64,000 nt of DNA from Bacteroidales bacterium UBA2287. Its GTDB lineage: Bacteria > Bacteroidota > Bacteroidia > Bacteroidales > Tenuifilaceae. How positions within the stretch are numbered: position 1 is the stretch's first letter; every line of letters begins with the position of its first letter. Below, one piece after another: positions 43,283 to 50,747 of this stretch. The stretch spans positions 43,311 to 107,310 of the forward strand of contig DDWL01000029.1 in NCBI GenBank assembly GCA_002345675.1. The letters run 5' to 3'. The notes under the pieces were generated by a model. The model had not been told where the DNA came from and did not search any database. It saw only the letters and a program-made list of their open reading frames with translations. A program made the position numbers and the translations under genes.

Positions 43283-45460
43283 ATGGACACTTCAAAAAAA
43301 GGAAAATGCCCAGTAATGCACGGGGCAAACACGGATACTAATAGTTCCGTTATGAGTTGGTGGCCAAATGCACTTAATTTGGACATTTTGCATCAGCACG
43401 ATACTAAAACAAATCCAATGGCTGAAAACTTCAGCTATCGAGAAGAATTTAGTAAGCTCGATTTTGAAGGGTTAAAGGCTGACTTGAAAAAGCTAATGAC
43501 CGACAGTAAGGACTGGTGGCCTGCCGATTGGGGGCACTATGGTGGTTTAATGATTCGAATGGCGTGGCATAGCGCAGGCACTTATCGTATAGCCGACGGG
43601 CGTGGTGGCAGTAACACAGGGAACCAACGTTTTGCACCACTTAACAGCTGGCCCGACAATGTTAATCTCGACAAAGCACGTCGATTACTTTGGCCAATTA
43701 AGCAGAAATACGGTAATAAAATTTCGTGGGCCGATTTATTTATTCTTGCCGGAAATATGGCCTATGAGTCGATGGGATTTAAAACATTTGGTTTTGGCGG
43801 TGGTCGAGAGGATATATGGCATCCCGAAAAAGATATTTACTGGGGAGCCGAAAAGGAGTGGTTGGGCAAAGATCGATATTCCGATAAAGCCGACGAAGAA
43901 ACCCTCGAAAATCCCTTAGCTGCTGTTCAAATGGGATTGATTTACGTTAATCCCGAAGGTGTTGATGGAAAACCTGATCCCTTAAAAACAGCACATGCAA
44001 TGCGAGTAACATTTAAGCGCATGGCAATGAACGATGAAGAAACCGTGGCTTTAACCGCTGGTGGACACACCGTTGGAAAAACTCATGGTAATGGCGACGC
44101 TTCAATTTTAGGCCCAAGTCCCGAAGGCGCACCTATCGAACAACAAGGTTTTGGATGGATGAATCCCAAAGGCAAAGGAAATGCCGAGCACACAGTTTCA
44201 AGTGGTTTGGAAGGGGCATGGACAACTCACCCAAACAAGTGGAATAACACATATTTCTACTTGCTTTTTACTTACAATTGGGAACTTAAAAAGAGCCCAG
44301 CCGGAGCATGGCAATGGGAACCTGTAAACATTAAGGAAGAAGACAAACCCTTTGATGCTCATATTGCAGGAGTTAGGAAAAACCCGATGATGACCGATGC
44401 CGACATGGCTTTGAAAATGGATCCTGAGTATCGGAAAATATCCGAACGTTTTTATAACGACCCCGAATATTTTGCCAAAGTTTTTGCAAGAGCATGGTTT
44501 AAACTCACTCATCGCGATTTGGGTCCAATAAGCCGTTACCTTGGCCCCGATGTGCCTAAGGAAGATTTAATTTGGCAAGACCCTATTCCTACAGTTAATT
44601 ATACCCTTTCCGAATCGGAAATTGAAGAGTTAAAAGTAAAACTACTGAACTGCGGATTAACCCGAGCAGAGCTAATAAATACTGCGTGGGACAGTGCAAG
44701 AACATTCCGATGCTCCGATTATAGAGGAGGCGCAAATGGAGCTAGAATTCGCCTTGCTCCCCAAACCGAATGGGAAGGCAATGAGCCTAAACGATTGGAA
44801 AAGGTTCTAAATAAATTCTTAGAAATTCAGGCAGGATTAAGCAAAAAAGTAAGCATTGCCGATTTAATTGTATTAGCTGGAAGTGCCGCTGTTGAAAAGG
44901 CAGCACACGAAGCAGGCGTGAAAATTAAAGTTCCATTTAGCCCAGGTAGAGGCGATGCAACAGCCGAAATGACCGATGCTGAATCGTTTTCAGTTCTCGA
45001 ACCCATACACGATGGCTACCGAAACTGGCTTAAAAAGGACTATGCAGTAAAATCGGAAGAATTACTGCTCGACAGAACTCAGCTTATGGGACTTACAGCT
45101 CCTGAAATGACGGTGCTAATTGGAGGTATGCGTGTTCTCGCAACAAATTATGGTGCAACAAAACACGGCGTATTTACCGAAAGGGAAGGCATGCTTACCA
45201 ACGATTTCTTTGTAAATATTACCAACATGAATTACATGTGGAAACCTGTTTCGGACAACTTGTATAATATTGTTGACAGAAAAACTAATCAGACAAAATG
45301 GACAGCAACCCGAGTCGACTTAGTGTTTGGGTCAAACTCAATACTGCGTGCTTATGCCGAACATTATGCCCAAAATGATAACAAAGAAAAATTTGTTAAT
45401 GATTTTGTTAATGCATGGGTAAAAGTAATGAATGCTGACCGTTTTGATTTAAAGAAATAG
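43283..45460 (+). CDS. katG: Catalase-peroxidase
   Basis: A 725-residue haem enzyme that breaks down hydrogen peroxide and also has peroxidase activity. The distal site is R92, W95, H96 (RMAWHSAGTYR); the proximal haem ligand is H262 in LTAGGHTVGKTHG; the Met-Tyr-Trp cross-link that gives catalase activity would be W95, Y221 and M247. The C-terminal half is the usual duplicated, haem-free domain. The start is the ATG at 43283 (MDTSKKGKCPVMH), as in the family; the frame is open upstream to 43172 but that stretch is not conserved. No signal peptide. Its presence implies exposure to oxygen. Confidence 0.97.
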   Translation: MDTSKKGKCPVMHGANTDTNSSVMSWWPNALNLDILHQHDTKTNPMAENFSYREEFSKLDFEGLKADLKKLMTDSKDWWPADWGHYGGLMIRMAWHSAGTYRIADGRGGSNTGNQRFAPLNSWPDNVNLDKARRLLWPIKQKYGNKISWADLFILAGNMAYESMGFKTFGFGGGREDIWHPEKDIYWGAEKEWLGKDRYSDKADEETLENPLAAVQMGLIYVNPEGVDGKPDPLKTAHAMRVTFKRMAMNDEETVALTAGGHTVGKTHGNGDASILGPSPEGAPIEQQGFGWMNPKGKGNAEHTVSSGLEGAWTTHPNKWNNTYFYLLFTYNWELKKSPAGAWQWEPVNIKEEDKPFDAHIAGVRKNPMMTDADMALKMDPEYRKISERFYNDPEYFAKVFARAWFKLTHRDLGPISRYLGPDVPKEDLIWQDPIPTVNYTLSESEIEELKVKLLNCGLTRAELINTAWDSARTFRCSDYRGGANGARIRLAPQTEWEGNEPKRLEKVLNKFLEIQAGLSKKVSIADLIVLAGSAAVEKAAHEAGVKIKVPFSPGRGDATAEMTDAESFSVLEPIHDGYRNWLKKDYAVKSEELLLDRTQLMGLTAPEMTVLIGGMRVLATNYGATKHGVFTEREGMLTNDFFVNITNMNYMWKPVSDNLYNIVDRKTNQTKWTATRVDLVFGSNSILRAYAEHYAQNDNKEKFVNDFVNAWVKVMNADRFDLKK

Positions 45461-45488
45461 ACCACCACAGCCGATTAAAAGTAAAGTA

Positions 45489-45670
45489 ACTAATCAGTGA
45501 TAATTTTAATTCGAAGGGAAAGCAAAAAAGCCACAGAATCACAGATATAAGAAAATAAAACCTGCTGTATCCTTTGATTTGTTAAAATGATTCGTTCATA
45601 TTTGGCTAATAAAATCAATTCAAAATCTGTGAATCTGTGGCTATTGGTAGGTTGCATTACACTGATTAGT
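45489..45670. repeat. 182-bp nested inverted-repeat element between katG and the flavodoxin gene
   Basis: The outer arms ACTAATCAGTG (45489-45499) and CACTGATTAGT (45660-45670) are perfect. The inner arms AGCCACAGAATCACAGATA (45529-45547) and AATCTGTGAATCTGTGGCT (45624-45642) differ at two positions. The element ends 22 bp before the flavodoxin ATG and has no reading frame of its own. MITE-like. Confidence 0.75.
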
Positions 45671-45692
45671 CGCAAAATAAAAAAACAATAAA

Positions 45693-46229
45693 ATGAAAAA
45701 AGCAATTGTAGTTTACTATTCGCGAAAAGGCAGCAATAAATACTTAGCCCAAAAAATTGCCAATAGTTTAGGCTGCGACATTGAAGAAATAAGGCCTAGA
45801 CTTAATGTTTTTCTTCTGTATTTAATGAACATGCACTTGGGAATTAAGCCACTAAAACATAGTATTAACGAATACGAAAAAGTAATTTTATGTGGTCCAA
45901 TTTGGATGGGCAAGTTTATTCCGCCTCTTCGTAGTTTTGTAAAAAAGTACGATAGTAAAATTAGGAAACTAATTTTTGTTACCTGCTGCGGCAGCACCGA
46001 TGCCCAAAAAAATGAAAAGTTCGGGCATGGCTTGGTTTTCGAAGAAGTAAAAAGCACACTCAATAGTAAATGTGTTCTTTGTCAGGCATTTCCAATTGGC
46101 ATTGTTTTGCCCGAGGGTAAAAAAGATGATACTGATGCTTTTATGAAAACACATTTAAACGACGAAAATTTTAAAGGCGAAATTCAAGAGCGATTCGATG
46201 CATTCATTAAAAAAACATTGGAAGTTTAA
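45693..46229 (+). CDS. Flavodoxin-family protein
   Basis: A 178-residue flavodoxin-like protein. The FMN phosphate loop is VVYYSRKGSNKYLAQKIA (residues 6-23) and the second flavin loop VILCGPIWMGKFIPPLRSFV (about 64-83). The third region TCCGSTDAQKNEKFG has the Cys-rich turn seen in flavodoxin-domain proteins of anaerobes. It is probably a cytoplasmic electron carrier or an NAD(P)H-dependent flavoprotein reductase. An inverted-repeat element separates it from katG. Confidence 0.88.
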   Translation: MKKAIVVYYSRKGSNKYLAQKIANSLGCDIEEIRPRLNVFLLYLMNMHLGIKPLKHSINEYEKVILCGPIWMGKFIPPLRSFVKKYDSKIRKLIFVTCCGSTDAQKNEKFGHGLVFEEVKSTLNSKCVLCQAFPIGIVLPEGKKDDTDAFMKTHLNDENFKGEIQERFDAFIKKTLEV

Positions 46230-46287
46230 GTGCACTTATGGCTTTAAAGAAATTGATAGTCCTACTGCTGCACGATTTTACCTAAAT

Positions 46288-46386
46288 CTGCAAGTCATCT
46301 AGGAAATCCTTGAAAGTCACTGGGTGACTCAATTTGACAAAGAAGACAAACAATTGTTGTTCAATTAATCACCCCGTGACTTGCAG
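46288..46386. repeat. 99-bp element with perfect 10-bp inverted ends
   Basis: CTGCAAGTCA (46288-46297) and TGACTTGCAG (46377-46386) bound the element; GTCACTGGGTGAC inside is a further short hairpin. No reading frame. It lies between the flavodoxin gene and the ncRNA promoter. Confidence 0.7.
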
Positions 46387-46466
46387 GAAAAAGTTGATAA
46401 AAATTGTTAATAACCTCATAATTAGCATTTGTATTAATTACTTAGCCTTTATTTTATAGAGGTTTT

Positions 46467-46494
46467 AGCGTTATTAACAATTGTTAAAAACGCT
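46467..46494 (+). promoter_or_regulatory. 28-bp palindrome upstream of the ncRNA promoter, candidate operator
   Basis: AGCGTTATTAACAATTGTTA continuing AAAACGCT is a palindrome with one mismatch. It lies 36 bp before the -33 box at 46530. Two copies of GTTAATAACCT (46409-46419 and 46495-46505) flank it. The position fits an activator or repressor site. Confidence 0.4.
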
Positions 46495-46529
46495 GGTTAA
46501 TAACCTGTTAGTCGAAAAAGGGACAAAAA

Positions 46530-46562
46530 TTTGCAAAACGGTCATGTTGCAATGTATATTTG
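46530..46562 (+). promoter_or_regulatory. Strong Bacteroidota-type promoter in front of the structured non-coding region
   Basis: TTTG at 46530-46533 and TATATTTG at 46555-46562 with a 21-bp spacer. Transcription should start near 46566, at or just before the G+C-richer structured region. No gene starts downstream for more than 1.3 kb on this strand. Confidence 0.65.
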
Positions 46563-47143
46563 TTAAACCAGGTGAGAGATAAAAGGTCGCTCGAAAGGGA
46601 AGGGAAAGGAATAAAGATGCTTAGTTGAATTTTTAACCAATCGCACAAGTCGCAAGAGTTGCCTGCCCCAAGAGCCGAAGTCCGAATTGGAAAGACAAGT
46701 TCCGGAAAATTTGGTCAATCAAGTAAGTCGCCTAGCGTTCTTAAACAGATTGAGTTGTAAGCAGCACAACGATTGAAACGAGCAACGAGTAATCGCAGCC
46801 AATTTCGAAGCGTACGCTGAAACCCCAAGTAATCTTCGGATTATACTAGGGTTTGCACAAGTTCGAAACTACCACTCAACAGTTACGGGCAGAGAAGGCA
46901 ATTCGCAAGAATATCCCAACTGAGCGCAACAGGTAAAGCGGAAAGTCAATTTGAAGTCTTACACAACGGCACTTCGTTCCGGAAGTTAGGCCACAGGGCT
47001 TAACGAACGAGCAGCTCACTAGCCCAACCTTAGTTGGACCGGCTAACGAGTTAAGGGCCTGCAGAAAAGATAATATCTTATGCTGCCGCGCCAACCACAA
47101 TAACAGTAATCTGGCACCAAAGGAAACTTATGTTTCCCCAACG

Positions 47144-47187
47144 TGAAAGGGAACTATTCGAACAGAGTAGCTCCCTTTACTGTTTTA
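47144..47187 (+). terminator. First terminator-like hairpin of the ncRNA
   Basis: GTGAAAGGGAACTA pairs with TAGCTCCCTTTAC around a loop, followed by TGTTTTATG. It would end a transcript of about 620 nt. Confidence 0.5.
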
Positions 47188-47225
47188 TGCTGCTTCCTAC
47201 TTTTGGCATTGCATAACTTTGTTCT

Positions 47226-47250
47226 CATAGCCTTTGGCTATGTCGTTTTT
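47226..47250 (+). terminator. Rho-independent terminator after the ncRNA region
   Basis: CATAGCC-TTT-GGCTATG (47226-47242) followed by TCG and seven Ts. It works only in the plus direction. A second short hairpin CGGCCACTGGCCG follows at about 47255-47267. Confidence 0.75.
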
Positions 47251-47293
47251 TTCTCGGCCACTGGCCGTTGAACAGCGTCCATTTTTCAACTAG

Positions 47294-47926
47294 CTAGCAC
47301 AAAAACCCAAAAAGCCATAATGGTATTTTTTTGTACGCGCCAATCTCAACGTCGTCAACTACAGTAAACGAGTCGTCGTTGTTGGGTAGTTGCTTTCGCG
47401 ATTTGTTTTTACCTCCAATTTCAAATAACCAACGGTTATTCACCTCAAAATCGCCATTGGCAGTTGCTTTTATTTGGTGTAATGCTCCAACCTGATTCAT
47501 GAAAAATGTTTCACGAATTGATTCCTTATTGGGAACTTGCTCCGAAAGTAAATACGACAAATTTGTGTTGTTGAGGTAAATCTTTTCGGGTTTTTGTAGA
47601 ATTCCAGTGCTTTTGCCTGAGTGATACAGTAAGTTTATTACCAGTGCCTTTTCGAGGTCGTAAAGGTCGTTTACCAGCGTATTTCGATGAATACTAATTC
47701 GTTCGCTAAGTTTAACCGTATTTGGCTTAAAGGGAACACTTTCGGTAATAATGTAAAGTAACTGTTTAATTTTATGTGCATTTCGAGGATCGTAGCCATC
47801 AATAAAGTTTAAATCGTTCTCGATAACCTGCTTTAAAATTTGCTCGAGTCGCCTGTAGTAAAACACTTTATTTTCGAAGTAGAATGGGTGTGGACTGAAG
47901 ACTGTGGACTGAAAATTTCCTTCCAA
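47294..47926 (-). pseudogene. C-terminal remnant of an AAA-type ATPase with DUF4143-like domain
   Basis: A 210-residue frame matching only the C-terminal half of the large family of AAA+ATPases with a DUF4143-type end (YLNNTNLSYLLSEQVPNKES and RETFFMNQVGALHQI). Full proteins are near 390 residues and begin with a Walker-A domain, which is absent here. The frame's first residues (EGNFQSTVFSPHPFYF) are encoded by a heptamer repeat (GGACTGA at 47892-47912), so the upstream half has been replaced by repeat DNA and the stretch is almost certainly a decaying fragment. Confidence 0.75.
47892..47912. repeat. Short 7-bp-period repeat at the broken end of the ATPase remnant
   Basis: GGACTGA-AGACTGT-GGACTGA, three heptamers of the same type as the array at 9307-9404. 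It marks the breakpoint of the ATPase remnant. Confidence 0.65.
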
Positions 47927-47981
47927 CCTTTTCCTGTTTTCGCCAAAATCGCTATATTAGCATTCCTTAAAACCAGATGAT

Positions 47982-49649
47982 ATGAGAACGGAAGTTGAAA
48001 TAATTTGTGAAAATACAGGCACACGACATAAAATTAAGCCTGGACTTACCCTTGCCGAAATTTCGTGTGAACTAAAAATAGCATCACAGCACCCAATTTT
48101 AGGGGCAATGGTAAACAATACGCTTAAAGAACTCGACTACTCGGTTTATACCCCTAAAACCATACGGTTTATCGATATTACCCATGCTGCCGGAATGCGA
48201 ATGTACCAGCGAAGCCTTTTCTTTGTTCTGCAAAAAGCTGTAAAAGAAACCGTACCCGGTGGTAAACTTCTTATTGAGCACTCGGTTTCGAAAGGCTTTT
48301 ACTGCGAAATTGAGGGGATGGAGCAAATTGAGTACGATACCATTTTTGCCCTAATTGATAAGATGCGGGAAATAGTTAACCAAAACATCCCATTTCGTCG
48401 CGATAAGGTGCTTACCAAGGATGCAATTGAAATTTTCCGTAAACATGGGCTTCACGAAAAAGCTAATCTTCTCGAATCGCGCCCAACCCTTTACACTTCG
48501 GTTTACTATTTAAACGATATGGCCGACTACTTTTTTGGCTGTTTGGTTCCATCGACTGGCTATTTACAAGTTTTCGATTTAGTTAAGTACTATGAAGGTA
48601 TGCTACTTATGGTTCCCAAACGGAAAAACCCCGAGGAATTGGAAGACATTGTTATTCAGAATAAAATGTTCGAAATTTTTCAGGAGTACCGCCATTGGGT
48701 CGAAATTTTAGGTGTTGGCAGCGCAGCGGCTATAAACCAAATGGTACAGCGTGGCGAAGCTAGCGAATTGATTAAAATTTCGGAGGCTCTTCATGAGAAA
48801 AAAGTTGCTCGTATTGCCGATCAAATTAAGGAAAGGGGCGAAAAAGTTCGTCTAATTCAAATTGCAGGCCCTTCCTCTTCGGGGAAAACAACTTTTTCGA
48901 AAAGACTTGCTATTCAGCTAAAAGTTTTAGGACTTAAACCTTACGCAGTTTCGCTCGATAATTACTTTGTCGACCGAGAACATACACCCCGCGACGAGAA
49001 TGGCGATTATGACTTTGAGTCGATTCATGCTCTCGACATCGATTTTTTTAATAAGCAGTTAATTCAACTTATGAATGGCGAAGAGGTTGAACTGCCCAAG
49101 TTCTCGTTTACCAACGGAAAACGATACTTCGATGGTACTAAATTGAAGATTGAGCCAAAGGGTATTATAATAATTGAGGGAATACATGCGCTAAATCCCG
49201 AGCTTACCCATTTAATTGAAAACGACCTGAAGTTTAAAATTTACATATCGGCACTTACATCGCTTTCAATCGATGGTACAAGTCGAATACCCACAACCGA
49301 TAATCGTTTGCTTCGACGAATTATTCGCGATCATCGTTACCGCGGCTATAGCGCTTACGATACCATTTCGCGCTGGAACAGCGTAAGGCGTGGCGAGGAT
49401 CAAAACATATTTCCATTCCAAGAGCAAGCCGATGTTATGTTTAATTCAGCTTCGCTTTACGAATTTGGTATTCTAAAAACATACGCCGAGCCCATTCTAC
49501 ATCAAGTTCCAATGAATGTTCCCGAGTATGCCGAAACCGTAAGGCTGCTCAAGTTCCTAAGTTACTTTAATGCCATTCCCGACGATGAAATTCCGCCAAC
49601 ATCCATTCTCAGGGAGTTTTTAGGAGGAAGTACGTTTTCGTATAAGTAA
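47982..49649 (+). CDS. Nucleoside kinase (TGS / tRNA-editing-like / uridine kinase fusion)
   Basis: A 555-residue protein. A TGS-like N-terminus (IKPGLTLAEISCELK, residues about 19-33) is followed by a threonyl-tRNA-synthetase-like second additional domain (AAGMRMYQRSLFFVLQKAV, HSVSKGFYCEIEG, about 65-110) and a C-terminal P-loop kinase of the uridine kinase/phosphoribulokinase family with Walker A GPSSSGKTTFSKR at about 296-308 and DNYFVDREHTPRDENGDYDF as the substrate-binding part. It phosphorylates uridine or cytidine-like nucleosides in the cytoplasm. This fusion is widespread in Bacteroidota and Firmicutes. Confidence 0.92.
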   Translation: MRTEVEIICENTGTRHKIKPGLTLAEISCELKIASQHPILGAMVNNTLKELDYSVYTPKTIRFIDITHAAGMRMYQRSLFFVLQKAVKETVPGGKLLIEHSVSKGFYCEIEGMEQIEYDTIFALIDKMREIVNQNIPFRRDKVLTKDAIEIFRKHGLHEKANLLESRPTLYTSVYYLNDMADYFFGCLVPSTGYLQVFDLVKYYEGMLLMVPKRKNPEELEDIVIQNKMFEIFQEYRHWVEILGVGSAAAINQMVQRGEASELIKISEALHEKKVARIADQIKERGEKVRLIQIAGPSSSGKTTFSKRLAIQLKVLGLKPYAVSLDNYFVDREHTPRDENGDYDFESIHALDIDFFNKQLIQLMNGEEVELPKFSFTNGKRYFDGTKLKIEPKGIIIIEGIHALNPELTHLIENDLKFKIYISALTSLSIDGTSRIPTTDNRLLRRIIRDHRYRGYSAYDTISRWNSVRRGEDQNIFPFQEQADVMFNSASLYEFGILKTYAEPILHQVPMNVPEYAETVRLLKFLSYFNAIPDDEIPPTSILREFLGGSTFSYK

Positions 49650-49652
49650 GAT

Positions 49653-49700
49653 GAACAGTAGAACAGTAGAACAATAGAACAACCGAACAATTGAATTAAG
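49653..49700. repeat. 8-bp-period repeat, left arm of an inverted pair around the four-helix-bundle gene
   Basis: GAACAGTA twice, GAACAATA, GAACAACC, GAACAATT, then GAATTAAG. Its inverted counterpart is at 50084-50132. The arm ends 15 bp before the ATG of the enclosed gene. Confidence 0.8.
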
Positions 49701-49714
49701 AATTTGGATGAAGT

Positions 49715-50089
49715 ATGATTGAAAAGAAATTTGAACTTGAAGAACGGTTAATAGATTTTGCAGTTGAAATAATAAATTTTGTTGATGGCTTGCCAAATAC
49801 AAAGGCTGCTTTACATTTAGGAGGGCAACTTTTAAGGTCAGGTACTTCGCCTGCTCTTAATTATGGCGAAGCAAAAGGGGCTGAATCGAAAAATGATTTT
49901 CTACATAAAATGAAGGTTTGTTTAAAGGAATTAAGGGAATCATATAATTGTATGAGAATATTATGTCGAGCAAAAATTTATAAGAATGAGCAACCGTTAA
50001 ACGAATTATTAAATGAATGTAACGAACTCATCTCAATTTTTGTGAAAAGTATAAATACAGCATCGAAAAGCAAGTTGTCAAAAACTTAA
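49715..50089 (+). CDS. Four-helix-bundle protein (23S rRNA intervening-sequence protein family)
   Basis: A 124-residue, all-helical protein of the S23/IVP family. Signature stretches: LEERLIDFAVEIINFVDGLPNTKAA, LLRSGTSPALNYGEAKGAES and FLHKMKVCLKELRESYNC. The family forms pentamers; members include the IVS-encoded S23 proteins and the Avd subunit of diversity-generating retroelements. The gene is tightly bounded by inverted 8-bp-period repeats, the right one overlapping its stop codon, and uses a different base composition from its neighbours. No reverse transcriptase lies nearby. It probably binds nucleic acid; its role here is unknown. Confidence 0.88.
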   Translation: MIEKKFELEERLIDFAVEIINFVDGLPNTKAALHLGGQLLRSGTSPALNYGEAKGAESKNDFLHKMKVCLKELRESYNCMRILCRAKIYKNEQPLNELLNECNELISIFVKSINTASKSKLSKT

Positions 50090-50132
50090 GTTGTTCAAAT
50101 GTTCAAATGTTCAGTTATTCGGTTGTTAACCA
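50084..50132. repeat. 8-bp-period repeat, right arm of the inverted pair
   Basis: ACTTAAG then TTGTTCAAA, TGTTCAAA, TGTTCAGT, TATTCGGT, TGTTAACC. Read on the other strand it matches the left arm (AACAACCGAA and GAACA units). It overlaps the last codon and stop of the enclosed gene. Confidence 0.8.
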
Positions 50133-50224
50133 GTACAATGAAAGAAAAGACAGCAGCAACCAACAGACACAGAATAACGAACAGTAAAATGAGTAATGAT
50201 TAACAATAAAGAAGGAGGTTAAAA

Positions 50225-50734
50225 ATGCGATACAAAAAGTTAAAATTAAGTGCCATACTCTTGATAGGAATAGGGCTGACAGGACTGCAAGCACAAACCT
50301 TGTATGTGAAAGAAAGTAGCGGCATACAAACCCCTTACTCATTAAGTAACGTGCAAAAAATGACATTTTCGGGAGGGAATTTAACCATTCAGAAAACCGA
50401 TAACACCACAGGCGTATATGCCTTAAGCGGATTACGGTATTTGAATTTTATAGACCTATCAACAGGCATTACAGAACAACTTATGCAGTTAAGAAATGCC
50501 AATTTGATTGCTTATCCCAATCCTGTAAACGATTTATTAAACATTGATTTAACAGGCGTTGAGAGCGAAGGAACAATAAGTGTTCTTACCCTTGAAGGCA
50601 AATTGCTACATGAACAAAAATATAACGGTGCAAACACGGTAACATTAAACCTGAGCCAACTGCCCCAAGGCATTTACCTTTGCCGATATGTAAGCAAAAC
50701 AGAGATTAAAGTTGTAAAAATCATTAAACAATAA
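50225..50734 (+). CDS. Short exported protein with T9SS type-A sorting domain
   Basis: A 169-residue protein with a signal peptide (MRYKKLKLSAILLIGIGLTG, cleaved near AQT), a segment LYVKESSGIQTPYSLSNVQK MTFSGG common in Bacteroidota surface proteins, and a type-A Por-secretion C-terminal domain (IAYPNPVNDLLNI to RYVSKTEIKVVKIIKQ). It is unusual in having a strong ribosome-binding site, AAGAAGGAGG, 6 bp before the ATG. It forms a two-gene unit with the FISUMP gene 13 bp downstream. Function unknown. Confidence 0.85.
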   Translation: MRYKKLKLSAILLIGIGLTGLQAQTLYVKESSGIQTPYSLSNVQKMTFSGGNLTIQKTDNTTGVYALSGLRYLNFIDLSTGITEQLMQLRNANLIAYPNPVNDLLNIDLTGVESEGTISVLTLEGKLLHEQKYNGANTVTLNLSQLPQGIYLCRYVSKTEIKVVKIIKQ

Positions 50735-50747
50735 AGGAGGATTAATC

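Larger units (their letters stand above)
46566..47250 (+). ncRNA. Candidate large structured non-coding RNA (about 0.62-0.68 kb), family not recognised
   Basis: No credible open frame crosses this region on either strand, yet its base composition is richer in G+C than the flanks and it holds many stable hairpins: GTTGTAAGCAGCACAAC (about 46754-46770); AAACCC...GTAATC-TTCG-GATTA...GGGTTT (about 46819-46853) with a UUCG-type loop; ACTTC-GTTCCG-GAAGT (about 46971-46986); TAGCC-CAAC-CTTA-GTTGG...GGCTA nested in a CTTAAC/GTTAAG stem (about 46999-47056); GGAAACTTATGTTTCC (about 47122-47137). It begins right after a strong promoter and is closed by two terminator-like hairpins (47146-47178 and 47226-47250). 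I find no RNase P, tmRNA, SRP, rRNA or group II domain V motifs. The strand is set by promoter and terminators. Confidence 0.55.

Noticed and set aside
46876..47100. 74-codon minus-strand frame inside the structured RNA region
   Set aside because: No recognisable protein character, and the region is full of hairpins on the opposite strand with a promoter and terminators.
46566..47250. RNase P RNA, tmRNA, SRP RNA or ORF-less group II intron as identity of the structured region
   Set aside because: None of the conserved cores (GAGGAAAGUCC and ACAGAA for RNase P; tRNA-like ends for tmRNA; domain V hairpin with GAAA loop for group II introns) could be found by eye. A covariance-model search would settle it.
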